Positions 51,386 to 60,709 of a stretch of 64,000 bases of DNA are shown here, in pieces. This DNA is from DATNPH01 sp036703315. GTDB lineage: Bacteria > Cyanobacteriota > Cyanobacteriia > Cyanobacteriales > Coleofasciculaceae. The notes below the pieces were generated by a model. The model saw nothing but the letters and a program-made list of their open reading frames with translations, did not search any database and was not told the DNA's origin. Each line of letters starts with the position of its first letter. Within the stretch, counting starts at the first letter, position 1. The translations under genes were made by a program, and so were the position numbers. The stretch covers positions 1-64,000 of the forward strand of contig DATNPH010000014.1 of assembly GCA_036703315.1 (NCBI GenBank). Reading direction: 5' to 3'.

Positions 51386-54201
51386 AGGGTTGCAGGTTGC
51401 AGGTTATTTTCCAAACCTACCCGTTCCGGAAACGCTTCACGAACAACATTCAACTCCTTAAGGCAAAAACTTCTTTCTTATTGCTGTTTCTTGTTTCCTT
51501 TTGCCTTACCCAAGGGTTTGCCCTGTTCTTGAGTCCGGAACTGTTGCCAGTTTTCGCCCATAGTCCTGCTACAGTAACCGTTGTCCAGGGTTCCCAGAGT
51601 TCAAAACTATTGGCACAGGGCAAGGCTCTGTATGAGGCAGGAAAGTTCTCAGAGGCTGTAGCAGTTTTGCAACAGGCAGTTGCTGCCTTTAAGACTGAGG
51701 GAGATGAGCTCAAAACAGCCATGACATTGAGCAATCTCGCTTTAACATATCAGCAACTCGGCTCCTGGTCTGAGGCAGAACAAGCGATCGCCCAAAGTTT
51801 GAAGCTGCTGCAATCACAGGAAACTACTGGCAGTCCTAAACAGGGAACAGCCGCAAGATTGCAAGTTCTCGCTCAAACCCAGGATATCCAAGGTCGCCTG
51901 CAATTATCTTTAGGACAACCTGAACAAGCGCTCACTACCTGGCAACAGGCAGCTATCATCCATGCTCAAATTGGCAACAAAGACACGATAGCTCAGAACC
52001 AGATTAACCAAGCTCAAGCCCTGCAAGAATTAGGGCTTTATCCTAGGGCTTGCCAAACATTATTGAAAGCTTTAGAGGTAGATAATCAGGACTGCCAACT
52101 ATCACAGCAGCAGCTTCAAACCCTGAAAAACCAACCCGACTCTCTCACCAACACTGTTGGATTGCGCAGTCTGGGCAATATCTTGCAACTCGTCGGTGAC
52201 CTCAAGCAGTCTGAAGAGATTTTAAGGCAGAGTTTGGACATAGCCAAGCGCTTGCAATCGCCTCCAAATATCAGTGCAACACTGTTCAGTTTAGCCAACA
52301 CTATCCGCGCTCAGCACAACAACAATACGAACCCAGCTCAGCGAACGACTGAAAACGCCCTGACGTATTATCAACAAGCGGCTGACCTATCCACCTCCCC
52401 TACCACAAAGATACAGGCACAATTAAATCAGCTCAGCCTACTGCTAGAAGCCAAAAACAGGTCAGAAGTACAAGGCTTACGGTCTCAAATTAAGTCCCAA
52501 CTTGCTAACTTGCCTCCAAGTCGAGCGACAGTTTATGCCCGGATTAACTTGGCTCAGAATTTGATGAAGCTATCAGGTTCTGACATTAATGAGGCTAGCC
52601 AGCTGTTGTCAACCGCTGTACAGCAGGCTCAAAGGTTAGGTGACCAAAGGGCTACTGCCTATGCCCTCGGCAATCTTGGCAAGCTATACGAACAAACTGG
52701 GCAACTGAGTAATGCCGAAGATCTCACCAATCAAGCGTTACTGCTATCACAAACGATTAATTCACCGGATATTGCCTATCGCTGGCAGTGGCAGTTGGGA
52801 CGGCTACTGAAAGCCAAGGGAGATAGGGAAGGTGCGATCGCGGCTTATACTTCTGCTTGGAACAGTCTCAAGGATCTACGCAAAGACCTAGTCAGCATTA
52901 ACTCTGATGTCCAATTCTCGTTTCGGGAGAACGTCGAACCCGTTTATCGCGAACTAGTTGGGCTGCTATTGCAATCCAAAGGCACTCAACCCACTGAAGA
53001 CAATGTGAAGCTAGCTCGTGAAGTGATTGAATCGCTCCAGCAGGCAGAATTGGTCAACTTCTTTCGAGAAGACTGTTTGGTTGGTATGCAACGTCTGATT
53101 GACGAGGTTGACAAAAAAGCCGCCGTCATCTACCCAATTGTTTTAAAAGATCGGTTAGAGGTGGTGCTTTCTCTGCCTGGACGAATCTTGCGCAACTATT
53201 CCACTCCCCTACCTCAAGAGCAGGTGGAAGATATCTTTACTCAGCTGCGGCAAACCGTTGCTCCCTTCAGTGTGACGCCTACTCGAGGGTTAGGAGTTGT
53301 TGGAGTTGAGCGCCAGCAATGCGAAAATCGAGGGTTAGTCGTTGTGGGCACAGACTGCAAGCCTCTCCCCACTGGGGAGGAGTACTTACCTCTTGCTCAA
53401 CAAGTATACAGTTGGTTAATTCGACCCGTAGAGCAAGAGATTGCGGCAAGTGAAGTCAAAACACTCGTGTTTGTGCTGGATGGGCCGTTGCTGAATCTAC
53501 CGATGGCAGTGCTTCACGATGGTAAGCAGTTCTTGGTGGAGAAATATGCGATCGCTCTTACTCCAGGACTACAACTGTTAGACCCCAAACCTCTGCCACG
53601 GGGTAAGTTATCTGCCCTCAAGGCGGGACTAACTGAAGCTCGTCAAGGTTTTCCTTCGCTTGAGTTTGTCAAGCAGGAATTGGAGCAAATCCGAGCAGAG
53701 GTACCTGGTGAATTACTACTCAATCAGCAGTTTACCAGTGCTGCGATTCAAAAGGAAATTGACTCAGTTCCTTTCCCCGTAGTTCACCTAGCAACTCATG
53801 GTCAGTTTAGTTCTAATGCTGAAGACACGTTTATTCTCACTTGGGATGACCGCCTCAAGGTCAATCAGCTCAACACCCTACTCCAGAAAAGAGAAGAACG
53901 CCGTCAAGATGCTATTGAATTGCTAGTGCTCAGTGCCTGCCAGACGGCAACTGGAGATAAGCGAGCCGCACTAGGATTGGCTGGCGTGGCAGTAAGGGCG
54001 GGAGCACGCAGTACCCTTGCAACGCTGTGGTTCGTTGATGATGCCACTACAGCAGAACTGATGACTCGCTTCTATCGAGAGTTATCAGATACAAACGTTA
54101 CTAAAGCCGAAGCCCTACGCCGCGCCCAAGTGGGGCTATTAAAGGAGAAATCACAGCCGTTTTACTGGGCACCCTACGTTCTAGTGGGAAATTGGCTTTA
54201 A
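51337..54201 (+). CDS. TPR-CHAT (caspase-like) exported protein
   Basis: A 954-aa protein whose frame overlaps the transporter gene by 49 bases. A hydrophobic stretch (SFLLLFLVSFCLTQGFALFL, residues ~47-66) suggests export or a membrane anchor. TPR-like helices run from ~90 to 520 (ALYEAGKFSEAVAVLQQAV; ALGNLGKLYEQTGQLSNAED). The C-terminal CHAT domain carries the expected dyad, His821 in HLATHGQF and Cys868 in LSACQTATGD, and ends in FYWAPYVLVGNW. CHAT domains are caspase/separase-like peptidases. The start is uncertain because no ribosome binding site precedes the ATG. The pairing with a TPS operon suggests a joint envelope role. Confidence 0.88.
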   Translation: MARKRFLFFHRGLSLLKGCRLQVIFQTYPFRKRFTNNIQLLKAKTSFLLLFLVSFCLTQGFALFLSPELLPVFAHSPATVTVVQGSQSSKLLAQGKALYEAGKFSEAVAVLQQAVAAFKTEGDELKTAMTLSNLALTYQQLGSWSEAEQAIAQSLKLLQSQETTGSPKQGTAARLQVLAQTQDIQGRLQLSLGQPEQALTTWQQAAIIHAQIGNKDTIAQNQINQAQALQELGLYPRACQTLLKALEVDNQDCQLSQQQLQTLKNQPDSLTNTVGLRSLGNILQLVGDLKQSEEILRQSLDIAKRLQSPPNISATLFSLANTIRAQHNNNTNPAQRTTENALTYYQQAADLSTSPTTKIQAQLNQLSLLLEAKNRSEVQGLRSQIKSQLANLPPSRATVYARINLAQNLMKLSGSDINEASQLLSTAVQQAQRLGDQRATAYALGNLGKLYEQTGQLSNAEDLTNQALLLSQTINSPDIAYRWQWQLGRLLKAKGDREGAIAAYTSAWNSLKDLRKDLVSINSDVQFSFRENVEPVYRELVGLLLQSKGTQPTEDNVKLAREVIESLQQAELVNFFREDCLVGMQRLIDEVDKKAAVIYPIVLKDRLEVVLSLPGRILRNYSTPLPQEQVEDIFTQLRQTVAPFSVTPTRGLGVVGVERQQCENRGLVVVGTDCKPLPTGEEYLPLAQQVYSWLIRPVEQEIAASEVKTLVFVLDGPLLNLPMAVLHDGKQFLVEKYAIALTPGLQLLDPKPLPRGKLSALKAGLTEARQGFPSLEFVKQELEQIRAEVPGELLLNQQFTSAAIQKEIDSVPFPVVHLATHGQFSSNAEDTFILTWDDRLKVNQLNTLLQKREERRQDAIELLVLSACQTATGDKRAALGLAGVAVRAGARSTLATLWFVDDATTAELMTRFYRELSDTNVTKAEALRRAQVGLLKEKSQPFYWAPYVLVGNWL

Positions 54202-54256
54202 GAGACCGGGGTAGAAAGGGCTGAGGGATTAGCGGAATGGGGCAGAACTCGATCTC

Positions 54257-54607
54257 TCAAAAACCTTTATTAATATCCATCTCATTCGGTTTCGGCTTAG
54301 GAATTCTAACCGGATTCGGCTGCTGCTGGGGAGTTTCAACCTCATTTTGTTGCTGGTTGGTATCGTTAAGCGGAGCAGGACGAACTTCAAGCAATGGTTC
54401 CGATTGGGGTTTTTGAACACTCCCTTCTAAATTAGTAGGATTTTCCTGATTAGTAGGGTTTTCCTGAATAACCTGAATTTCTCTTTCCAATCGCTCACGT
54501 CCCTGCTCAAAAAAGTCTTGAGACGGATTTCTGATTTGAGCGGTTACTGGAACAGCAAAGCCTATTGAACTAACAAGTATAGTAAGGGCAACGACTCCAG
54601 ATTTCAT
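54257..54607 (-). CDS. small exported protein, Gln/Pro/Asn-rich
   Basis: A 116-aa secreted protein. Signal peptide MKSGVVALTILVSSIGFAVP with cleavage near VTA. The mature part is charged, then low-complexity (ENPTNQENPTNLEG contains a direct repeat; NPVRIPKPKPNEMD at the end). The ATG at 54607 is chosen because GGGGGAGG lies about 9 bases upstream and the signal peptide starts there. Convergent with the CHAT gene. Function unknown. Confidence 0.65.
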   Translation of the reverse strand: MKSGVVALTILVSSIGFAVPVTAQIRNPSQDFFEQGRERLEREIQVIQENPTNQENPTNLEGSVQKPQSEPLLEVRPAPLNDTNQQQNEVETPQQQPNPVRIPKPKPNEMDINKGF

Positions 54608-55111
54608 CTTTATAACCTCCCCCTTGATAGTTTCTAATACACTAAAATTCTCAACAAGATAATTTCTAACCGTCAAAGAAAATTAGTTTGTAAAAAAGCT
54701 AGACGAGCAGGTAGCGCCTAAAACTCTTACCTAGGTTTTCAAGGTAGGGTTTGCCAGTCTATATCTCTATTTTAGAATTCCTCTTGTGAACCGTCACTCC
54801 ATCAACGAGGAGAGAGTATGCCTGCTCCCCCTGCCATTTTCAAGACAGACGCCCATGAACTTCCTAGACAACAAACGATGAAATTCCTTCGGGTGCATCC
54901 CTTGCGTTGCAAATTGCCTACAGCGTCGAAGTCTGAGGCTATACAAACTCGCACCCGCAAGGCAAGGGTTTTAAGACAGTCCGCGCAGGCGGACATCGTT
55001 TGTGTAGCCGCGATTTCAATCGCCAGGTACTTTTGCAAAAACGGGATGCTCCCATTCCTTCTTCCCCTGCTCCCCTGCTATTTTCAACTTACGAGTTGAT
55101 GGAACCTAAAC
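54608..55111. repeat. gene-free region with partial MITE copy
   Basis: No supported gene. At 54975-55026 it repeats the right part of the element at 6582-6738: AGTCCGCGCAGGCGGAC, then TTTGTGTAGCCGCGATTTCA. The left arm is decayed (GGGTGCATCCCTTGCGTTGC here) and no terminal repeats are evident. CTTCCCCTGCTCCCCTGC filler follows. Confidence 0.55.
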
Positions 55112-56446
55112 TCAACCCTCACTTTGAGCAGGAAGAGGCTCAGGCCGCACGGCTAAACTCAATTTCTGTCCATTACGTAGCAGTTGTACTTGCAGTGGAT
55201 TACCTACCCCACTCTTTTCCATCAACTGCTGAAGTTCTCCAGCTTTGTTAACAGGCTGATTATTAATCGCTTGGATAACATCTCCTGGTTTCATTCCTGC
55301 CTTATTCGCTGGAGAACCGGAAACAACACGGACAATGAGAACTCCTCGATCTGCATCCACCCGCAAACCACGATTACTCAGTTTTTCCTTAATTTCGGGG
55401 GTAATGTTTGCCATCTGGACACCCAAATACGGATGATCAACTCGTCCCTTAGTAATGAGTTGTTGGGCAATCCGTCGAGCTGTGTCAATAGGGATAGCAA
55501 AACCTAGTCCTTGAGCGCCCTGAATAATAGCGGTGTTGATGCCAATAACTTCACCCCGCGCATTTAATAGTGGCCCTCCGGAGTTACCCGGATTAATCGC
55601 GGCATCTGTTTGAATAAAGTCAATGCGTTTATCAGAAGCACCGATATCACTACCGGAACGAGAGGTGGCACTAACAACACCAACTGTGACAGTTTCTTGC
55701 AAACCTAAGGGATTACCAATAGCGATCGCCCATTGTCCTGGTTGTACCTGCTCAGAACTTCCTAGGGCAACAGTTGGTAAGTTATTGGCTTGAACCTGGA
55801 CGACTGCTATGTCGCTGGCCGGATCTTCCCCCACAACCTTACCTTCCAAGGTGCGCCCATCTGAGAATGATACTGTTACTCTGTCTGCCTTGTTAACAAC
55901 GTGAGAATTGGTCAAAATCTGACCATTGGCGCTGATCACAAAGCCAGAGCCAAGACCCCGCACACTTCGCCCGGAAGGTTGTGAAGGTTGCGCGTCACCA
56001 AAAAAACGTCGAAACAATGGATCATCAAATCCCTCTGGCGCTTGGCGTCTCACAGTTTGGGAGGTATTAATTTGAACCACAGCCGGTTCCACTTTCTTGA
56101 CAACTTCAACAACGAAATTGCTGTCACTGGTAGTTGGTGCAAGAGGCCGATTTGAAAGATTCTCGTTAGGGCTATTGCTTCTATCTCTTGAATTATCAAG
56201 TGCTTGAGGAGTAGTTTGTTGAGAAGGAGAGATATTACCCGCCTCAGAGCATCCCTCCAACAACATTATTCCGATTCCAATTAAGGGTAGTAACAAGTAA
56301 ATTTTTGATTTGCGCCCAAAAAACTGAAGGACTGTCCTATTACTATCCAACCCAATCTTATTTAAAGTTTGGCTAGGCTTTTTTATTAAATTCAAGCTAG
56401 TTAAATCAAAATAGTTGAGGGTATTAGAATAAGAGGTTTTTTTCAT
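55112..56446 (-). CDS. Deg/HtrA family serine protease with PDZ domain
   Basis: A 444-aa trypsin-like protease of the HtrA/HhoA/HhoB group for periplasmic or lumenal quality control. The N-terminal hydrophobic segment (IYLLLPLIGIGIMLLEGCSE) could be a lipoprotein signal with Cys in LLEGC, although Glu at that site is unusual. The triad is visible: His in LTNSHVV, Asp in ASDIAVVQ and Ser in GNSGGPLLNARG. The PDZ domain (GVLIVRVVSGSPANKAGMKP) is C-terminal. Which of the three cyanobacterial paralogues it is cannot be decided here. Confidence 0.92.
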   Translation of the reverse strand: MKKTSYSNTLNYFDLTSLNLIKKPSQTLNKIGLDSNRTVLQFFGRKSKIYLLLPLIGIGIMLLEGCSEAGNISPSQQTTPQALDNSRDRSNSPNENLSNRPLAPTTSDSNFVVEVVKKVEPAVVQINTSQTVRRQAPEGFDDPLFRRFFGDAQPSQPSGRSVRGLGSGFVISANGQILTNSHVVNKADRVTVSFSDGRTLEGKVVGEDPASDIAVVQVQANNLPTVALGSSEQVQPGQWAIAIGNPLGLQETVTVGVVSATSRSGSDIGASDKRIDFIQTDAAINPGNSGGPLLNARGEVIGINTAIIQGAQGLGFAIPIDTARRIAQQLITKGRVDHPYLGVQMANITPEIKEKLSNRGLRVDADRGVLIVRVVSGSPANKAGMKPGDVIQAINNQPVNKAGELQQLMEKSGVGNPLQVQLLRNGQKLSLAVRPEPLPAQSEG

Positions 56447-56550
56447 AAGGCTCTTTCCTGGTTAGACTCAATGGATAAGCGCACTATTTTGTGCTAACTA
56501 AGATTAGCGATTTTTGCACTAATTGCACTCTGTCTTGGGAACTCTATTGG

Positions 56551-57450
56551 CTATCGCATATAACGCTCCAATAGCCCAATCACTACTGCTGGTTGCTCTA
56601 GATGTGGCAGTACCCCAGTGTCCGCAATTACCTGAAAGTCTTTAACGGCTTCCGGGTTCAGACGTGCCAGACGCCGCCCCGAATCTAGGCGAGTAAACTG
56701 TGCCTCTTCTCCCCAAAAGATGACAGTCGGCACCGTCAGTTGGTCAATATACAGCGGCAGGTCAAAGTAAAGGTCACCCCTCAAGAAAGCTAGTGCTGCG
56801 TATTCCGCATTCGGTTGTTGTGCGGAGGCTAAATAAGCCGCCACCATTTCCTCGGTTACCCGTTCCGGTTTGGCAAAGAGAAACTGCACCAGAAAATTAC
56901 GCACTGCCACGTCATTAGTCGCCCCTAAGCTATAAATCAGGCTACTTAAAAAGGGGGTTCTAACTAGATTAAGTGGTAATCTGCGCCCGGAACCTTGCCC
57001 AAAATCATCAAAGCCAGAGGGACACACGAGAAACAGCGCCTTGAACAATTCCGGACGTTCAATCGCCAAGCGAACCGTTAAAGCAGCTGTTAGGGAAGAT
57101 GCCACTACGGTGACTGGGGAGTCAGCTACCTGTGAGAGAAACTCCCCTAGTGTCGTCAGATAGTCGCTCACCTGATAATCTCGGATGGGGTGAGCCGATT
57201 GCCCCCAACCAATCAAGTCAGGAGCGATGACTCGGTGAGTGGTTGCAAATGCAGGATACACCTTAGACCACTCGTAAGCCGAAGCACCGCCGCCAAAGTT
57301 ATGCAAGAAGACTAGCGGGGGTAACTGTAACTCTTCTTGTGTAATTTCTACCTTCCACGGTGGAGCAACTGGGGTGTAGTACACCATCGAACCCAAGGCA
57401 GTATTAATGACTTTTTGCCCAAAGCCAGGGGGTTGAAACTGGAGCATCAA
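56551..57450 (-). CDS. alpha/beta hydrolase
   Basis: A 299-aa hydrolase of the alpha/beta fold. Oxyanion region LVFLHNFGGGASAYEWSKVY, APDLIGWGQSAHP, a nucleophile elbow reading VVASSLTAAL (Ala replaces the usual Gly before the Ser), and a catalytic His in VLPHLEQP. No signal peptide. The substrate is unknown. The frame starts with two consecutive ATG codons. Divergent from the GAF gene. Confidence 0.88.
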   Translation of the reverse strand: MMLQFQPPGFGQKVINTALGSMVYYTPVAPPWKVEITQEELQLPPLVFLHNFGGGASAYEWSKVYPAFATTHRVIAPDLIGWGQSAHPIRDYQVSDYLTTLGEFLSQVADSPVTVVASSLTAALTVRLAIERPELFKALFLVCPSGFDDFGQGSGRRLPLNLVRTPFLSSLIYSLGATNDVAVRNFLVQFLFAKPERVTEEMVAAYLASAQQPNAEYAALAFLRGDLYFDLPLYIDQLTVPTVIFWGEEAQFTRLDSGRRLARLNPEAVKDFQVIADTGVLPHLEQPAVVIGLLERYMR

Positions 57451-57611
57451 GATAGTCTTGCTCCTGATAATTTGAGAGTGTTGATAATTGTCAGATTACT
57501 ACCATTTCGCTTTGACGCGGCTACATACCGCAAGGGGGATGAGGAGAGGGGGAAAGTATCTGTAGGGTAGCGAATGGAAACATTATTACTAAAGAGTACA
57601 ATAACCAGTTC

Positions 57612-58145
57612 ATGGCTGATCAAGCTCTACCTACAGTCTTGGAGAAAATTTTGGCAACTGACAGTAAACCAGACGCTGTCTTTTCCGCTTTGTTGCCAGC
57701 ACTAGGTGAGGTATTAAAATGCGATCGCTGCTTTCTCTACCTACGTAATCCCCAAACTAAAATCGGTAAAATACCCTACTGCTGGCGTCTCAGCGAACAG
57801 TATCCCGATGTCACTGATTCCGACTGGAAAGAAGAACCAGAATCTTTACCCAACGAAGACCCGCTTTTTGCCGCCGCACTGCGTACCGAAAAGTCTATCT
57901 TTGTTGAGGATGTTGAGACAGCTAACCCAGAGGTGGTCAACCGAGATTTCGAGCAAAAAAACTTTGGGCATCGAGCTTTGATTCATGCTCACCTCTGCCA
58001 AGATGGTCATTTATGGGGAATTTTGCAACCCTGCATCTTTGGCCAGCCCAGAGTTTGGACTGAATATGACCACTCGGTAATTACTCAGCTAGAAAACAAG
58101 ATTACACCACTTGCTGTTGCCTATATCAAGGCCGCTGGGATCTAA
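57612..58145 (+). CDS. stand-alone GAF domain protein
   Basis: A 177-aa cytosolic protein that is essentially one GAF domain: VLEKILATDSKPDAVFSALL, LKCDRCFLYLRN, FVEDVETANPEV and ALIHAHLCQDGHLWGILQPC. The Cys-His bilin-binding motif of phytochromes and cyanobacteriochromes is not seen, so a chromophore is unlikely. It could sense a small ligand or redox state. No kinase or cyclase domain is fused. Convergent with the next gene. Confidence 0.82.
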   Translation: MADQALPTVLEKILATDSKPDAVFSALLPALGEVLKCDRCFLYLRNPQTKIGKIPYCWRLSEQYPDVTDSDWKEEPESLPNEDPLFAAALRTEKSIFVEDVETANPEVVNRDFEQKNFGHRALIHAHLCQDGHLWGILQPCIFGQPRVWTEYDHSVITQLENKITPLAVAYIKAAGI

Positions 58146-58175
58146 AGTCTTGTGTGTGCCATTTCCCTGAGATGC

Positions 58176-58481
58176 TCAACGGGATAAAAGCTGAAGAATT
58201 TTCTGAGGTGGCTGTCTGTTGTGTGTAGGTCGAGAATCTTTGATAGTGTCCTGATAAACCCAAACAAAAAACTCTAGTTCTTTCCTGGCACTGTGCCGTA
58301 GATTATGAGGGAGCACCGATTCCACAACCGTGTAGGTTTCTGCCGCTTCCTCAAGCAAATCCAGAATTTCTTCTGGGTTTACATTCTGATACTGCGGTGC
58401 CTTTGCGGCTAAAGCCTCAGATAGAGATGTTTCAAGCTCTTGCTCGGCTAAGGCTCTTAAATGTTTAAAGTCCACAGTCAT
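58176..58481 (-). CDS. hypothetical protein, 101 aa
   Basis: An unrecognised soluble helical protein (FKHLRALAEQELETSLSEAL; LDLLEEAAETYTVVESVLPH). No signal peptide or membrane segment. ATG start. Convergent with the GAF gene and preceded by a long gene-free region. Confidence 0.6.
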   Translation of the reverse strand: MTVDFKHLRALAEQELETSLSEALAAKAPQYQNVNPEEILDLLEEAAETYTVVESVLPHNLRHSARKELEFFVWVYQDTIKDSRPTHNRQPPQKILQLLSR

Positions 58482-59189
58482 CTTTTACACCCTGGTTGAA
58501 TGAAAGTACGAAATGGCTGACAACCCTTCTGTTCTTAGCTTTACTCCTTACAGTTAGAGGTAATCGTAGAAATACGTGCGATCGCGTACACTTGCAATCA
58601 CACGTATTTCTGTTGACTCTTTACTGAGGTGGGTCGGCTTGTCTCAGCCACTATTCCTTAAATTTGCCTACTTTAAAGTGAAACCGTAATAGTTCTGTAG
58701 TCTCTAAGTTTAAAGTAGATTACTCTCATATTTCATTAATATCCTAAATAAACAAAGCTTTCTCTATCTCCAGACCTATATTTATCGAAAATCTATGCTA
58801 TTCACATAAATGGATGATTAAATTTCCAATTTTTTAGATTAGAATTTCATATTATCTTTATATTTTGGAATGTTAGAACTAGACTTGTATGAAAGCCTAG
58901 GAACAGCGTCATTCCAGCACGGCTTAAAGTTGTCCCTGTCTTCAAAACAGAGGATAAGAAAAATTTTCATTTTTTCATTGTGCGCTTTTGAATTATCTCT
59001 AACGCACTGATGGAAATCATAGATAAAAATAAATGAACGCAGATAAGATTGATAATTATCTACATAGATGTGGCTAGCCTAAAAGGACTTCGTCACTATA
59101 TCCATGATAAAAAATACCGATAATTATAAGAAATAGAGCATGGGATCAAGGAGAGTGGATAAACTTATGAAAACAGGCAGAACGCGATT
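58482..59189. other. long AT-rich intergenic region with hairpin
   Basis: About 700 bases without a gene. AGAAATACGTG (58568-58578) and CACGTATTTCT (58601-58611) form an exact 11-bp stem with a 22-base loop containing GCGATCGC-like sequence. The remainder is very AT-rich and may contain the promoter of the SDR-CIA30 gene. No RNA gene is recognised. Confidence 0.4.
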
Positions 59190-60692
59190 ATGACTGAAAA
59201 AAATCGCTCTCAATGGGATGCTGGTAGATTCGTAAAAACACTGACTTACTTTGAAGTTATCCCTTTTATCAGTTGTCTACAGCGGCTGTTTACAGGTCGG
59301 ATCAACAATAGCAAACAAAGTGAGGGTGGAGGAAAAAGAGTGGGAGTGATACTGGTAGCTGGGGCAACAGGTGGCGTCGGCAAGCGAGTTGTGCGGCGTC
59401 TAATTGAGCAGAATTATCAAGTGCGTGCCCTAGTTAGGGATGCTCACAGAGCGCGAGAAATGCTCGGCAACGAGGTAGAACTGTTTGAGGCAGACATCAC
59501 TGTCCCAGAGACATTGACTCCTGAACTAATGGTCAACGTTTCGGCTGTAGTGTGCTGCACAGGAGTTCGGGTGCAACCCGTCGAAGGCGATACTCCGGAT
59601 CGTGCCAAGTACTATCAAGGCATTAAATTCTACATGCCAGAAGTGGTAGATAGCCCTGAAATTGTAGACTATCAGGGGATTAAGCACTTGGTGCAAGTTG
59701 CTGCCAAGCATTTGAAGACTTTACCAGCTAACGAAAAACTGATATTCGATTTCAAAAATCCCTCTCAAGACTTGAAGGATAGCTGGGGAGCTGTGGATGA
59801 TGTTGTTATGGGTGGAGTGAGTGAGAGTACTATCCAGCTGACAGATGATGGTGCTCTATTTACGGGTATTGTGTCAACGGCAAACTCTGGTGGCTTTGTT
59901 TCTGTCCGTACCAAAAATTTCGACACTCCCATAAATTTGGCAGGGTATAGCGGCGTTGAGCTGCGCGTTAAAGGAGATGGGAAACGATATAAGTTCTTCA
60001 TCCGCACTGACCCAAAATGGGATGGCGTAGCCTATTCTTATTCCTTCGACACTGAACCTGACAACTGGATAACTGTTCGCATTCCATTCGACAAGTTGAT
60101 TCCAGTGTTTCGCGCCAAAACCTTGGACACGGCTGAACAACTCGACCCTAGCCAGATTAGCTCATTCCAGCTAATGCTCAGCAAATTTGAATATGACAAA
60201 GAACTGAACCCGAAGTTTGAGCCAGGTGGTTTTGCCTTGCAAGTGGAATCTATCAAAGCCTATGGTGGACTTTCCTTGCCACAATTCATCATGATCAGTT
60301 CTGCTGGCGTCACGCGTCCAGGGCGTCCAGGGCTTAATTTGGAAGAGGAGCCACCAGCCGTGCGAATGAATGACCAACTGGGGGGAATTTTAACCTGGAA
60401 GCTGCGGGGAGAGGAGGCTGTGCGAGAGAGCAGAATTCCTTACACGATTATCAGACCTTGTGCCTTGACGGAAGAACCAGGGGGCAAAGCATTAGTAGTT
60501 GATCAAGGCGACAATATCCGAGGCAAAGTTAGTCGAGAGGATATTGCTGAACTTTGTCTTCAGGTGCTAGAGCAACCCAAAGCTTGCAATATCACCTTTG
60601 AAGTGAAAGAGGCAGAAAGTAGCGTTAGCGAAGATGGCTCCCTCAATTGGGAAAGCCTATTCTATAGTTTAAAAACCGACAGTAATAACTAA
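59190..60692 (+). CDS. NAD(P)-binding SDR with inserted CIA30 domain (HCF173-like)
   Basis: A 500-aa protein built as an atypical short-chain dehydrogenase interrupted by a CIA30 domain. The Rossmann start is VILVAGATGGVGKRVVRRLI (residues ~53-72). The CIA30 module runs from about 183 to 360 (LIFDFKNPSQDLKDSWGAVD; RTDPKWDGVAYSYSF). The dehydrogenase fold then resumes (QFIMISSAGVTRPGRPGLNL; IPYTIIRPCALTEEPGGKAL; VSREDIAELCLQVLEQP). The same architecture is known in plant HCF173, needed for psbA translation and PSII assembly, so a photosystem-related role is plausible but inferred. Confidence 0.85.
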   Translation: MTEKNRSQWDAGRFVKTLTYFEVIPFISCLQRLFTGRINNSKQSEGGGKRVGVILVAGATGGVGKRVVRRLIEQNYQVRALVRDAHRAREMLGNEVELFEADITVPETLTPELMVNVSAVVCCTGVRVQPVEGDTPDRAKYYQGIKFYMPEVVDSPEIVDYQGIKHLVQVAAKHLKTLPANEKLIFDFKNPSQDLKDSWGAVDDVVMGGVSESTIQLTDDGALFTGIVSTANSGGFVSVRTKNFDTPINLAGYSGVELRVKGDGKRYKFFIRTDPKWDGVAYSYSFDTEPDNWITVRIPFDKLIPVFRAKTLDTAEQLDPSQISSFQLMLSKFEYDKELNPKFEPGGFALQVESIKAYGGLSLPQFIMISSAGVTRPGRPGLNLEEEPPAVRMNDQLGGILTWKLRGEEAVRESRIPYTIIRPCALTEEPGGKALVVDQGDNIRGKVSREDIAELCLQVLEQPKACNITFEVKEAESSVSEDGSLNWESLFYSLKTDSNN

Positions 60693-60709
60693 TGACCAAT
60701 GACTAATGA

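Noticed and set aside
54818..55251. Overlapping frames at 54.8-55.2 kb
   Set aside because: They cross the partial repeat and the 3' end of the Deg protease gene in antisense; not credible.
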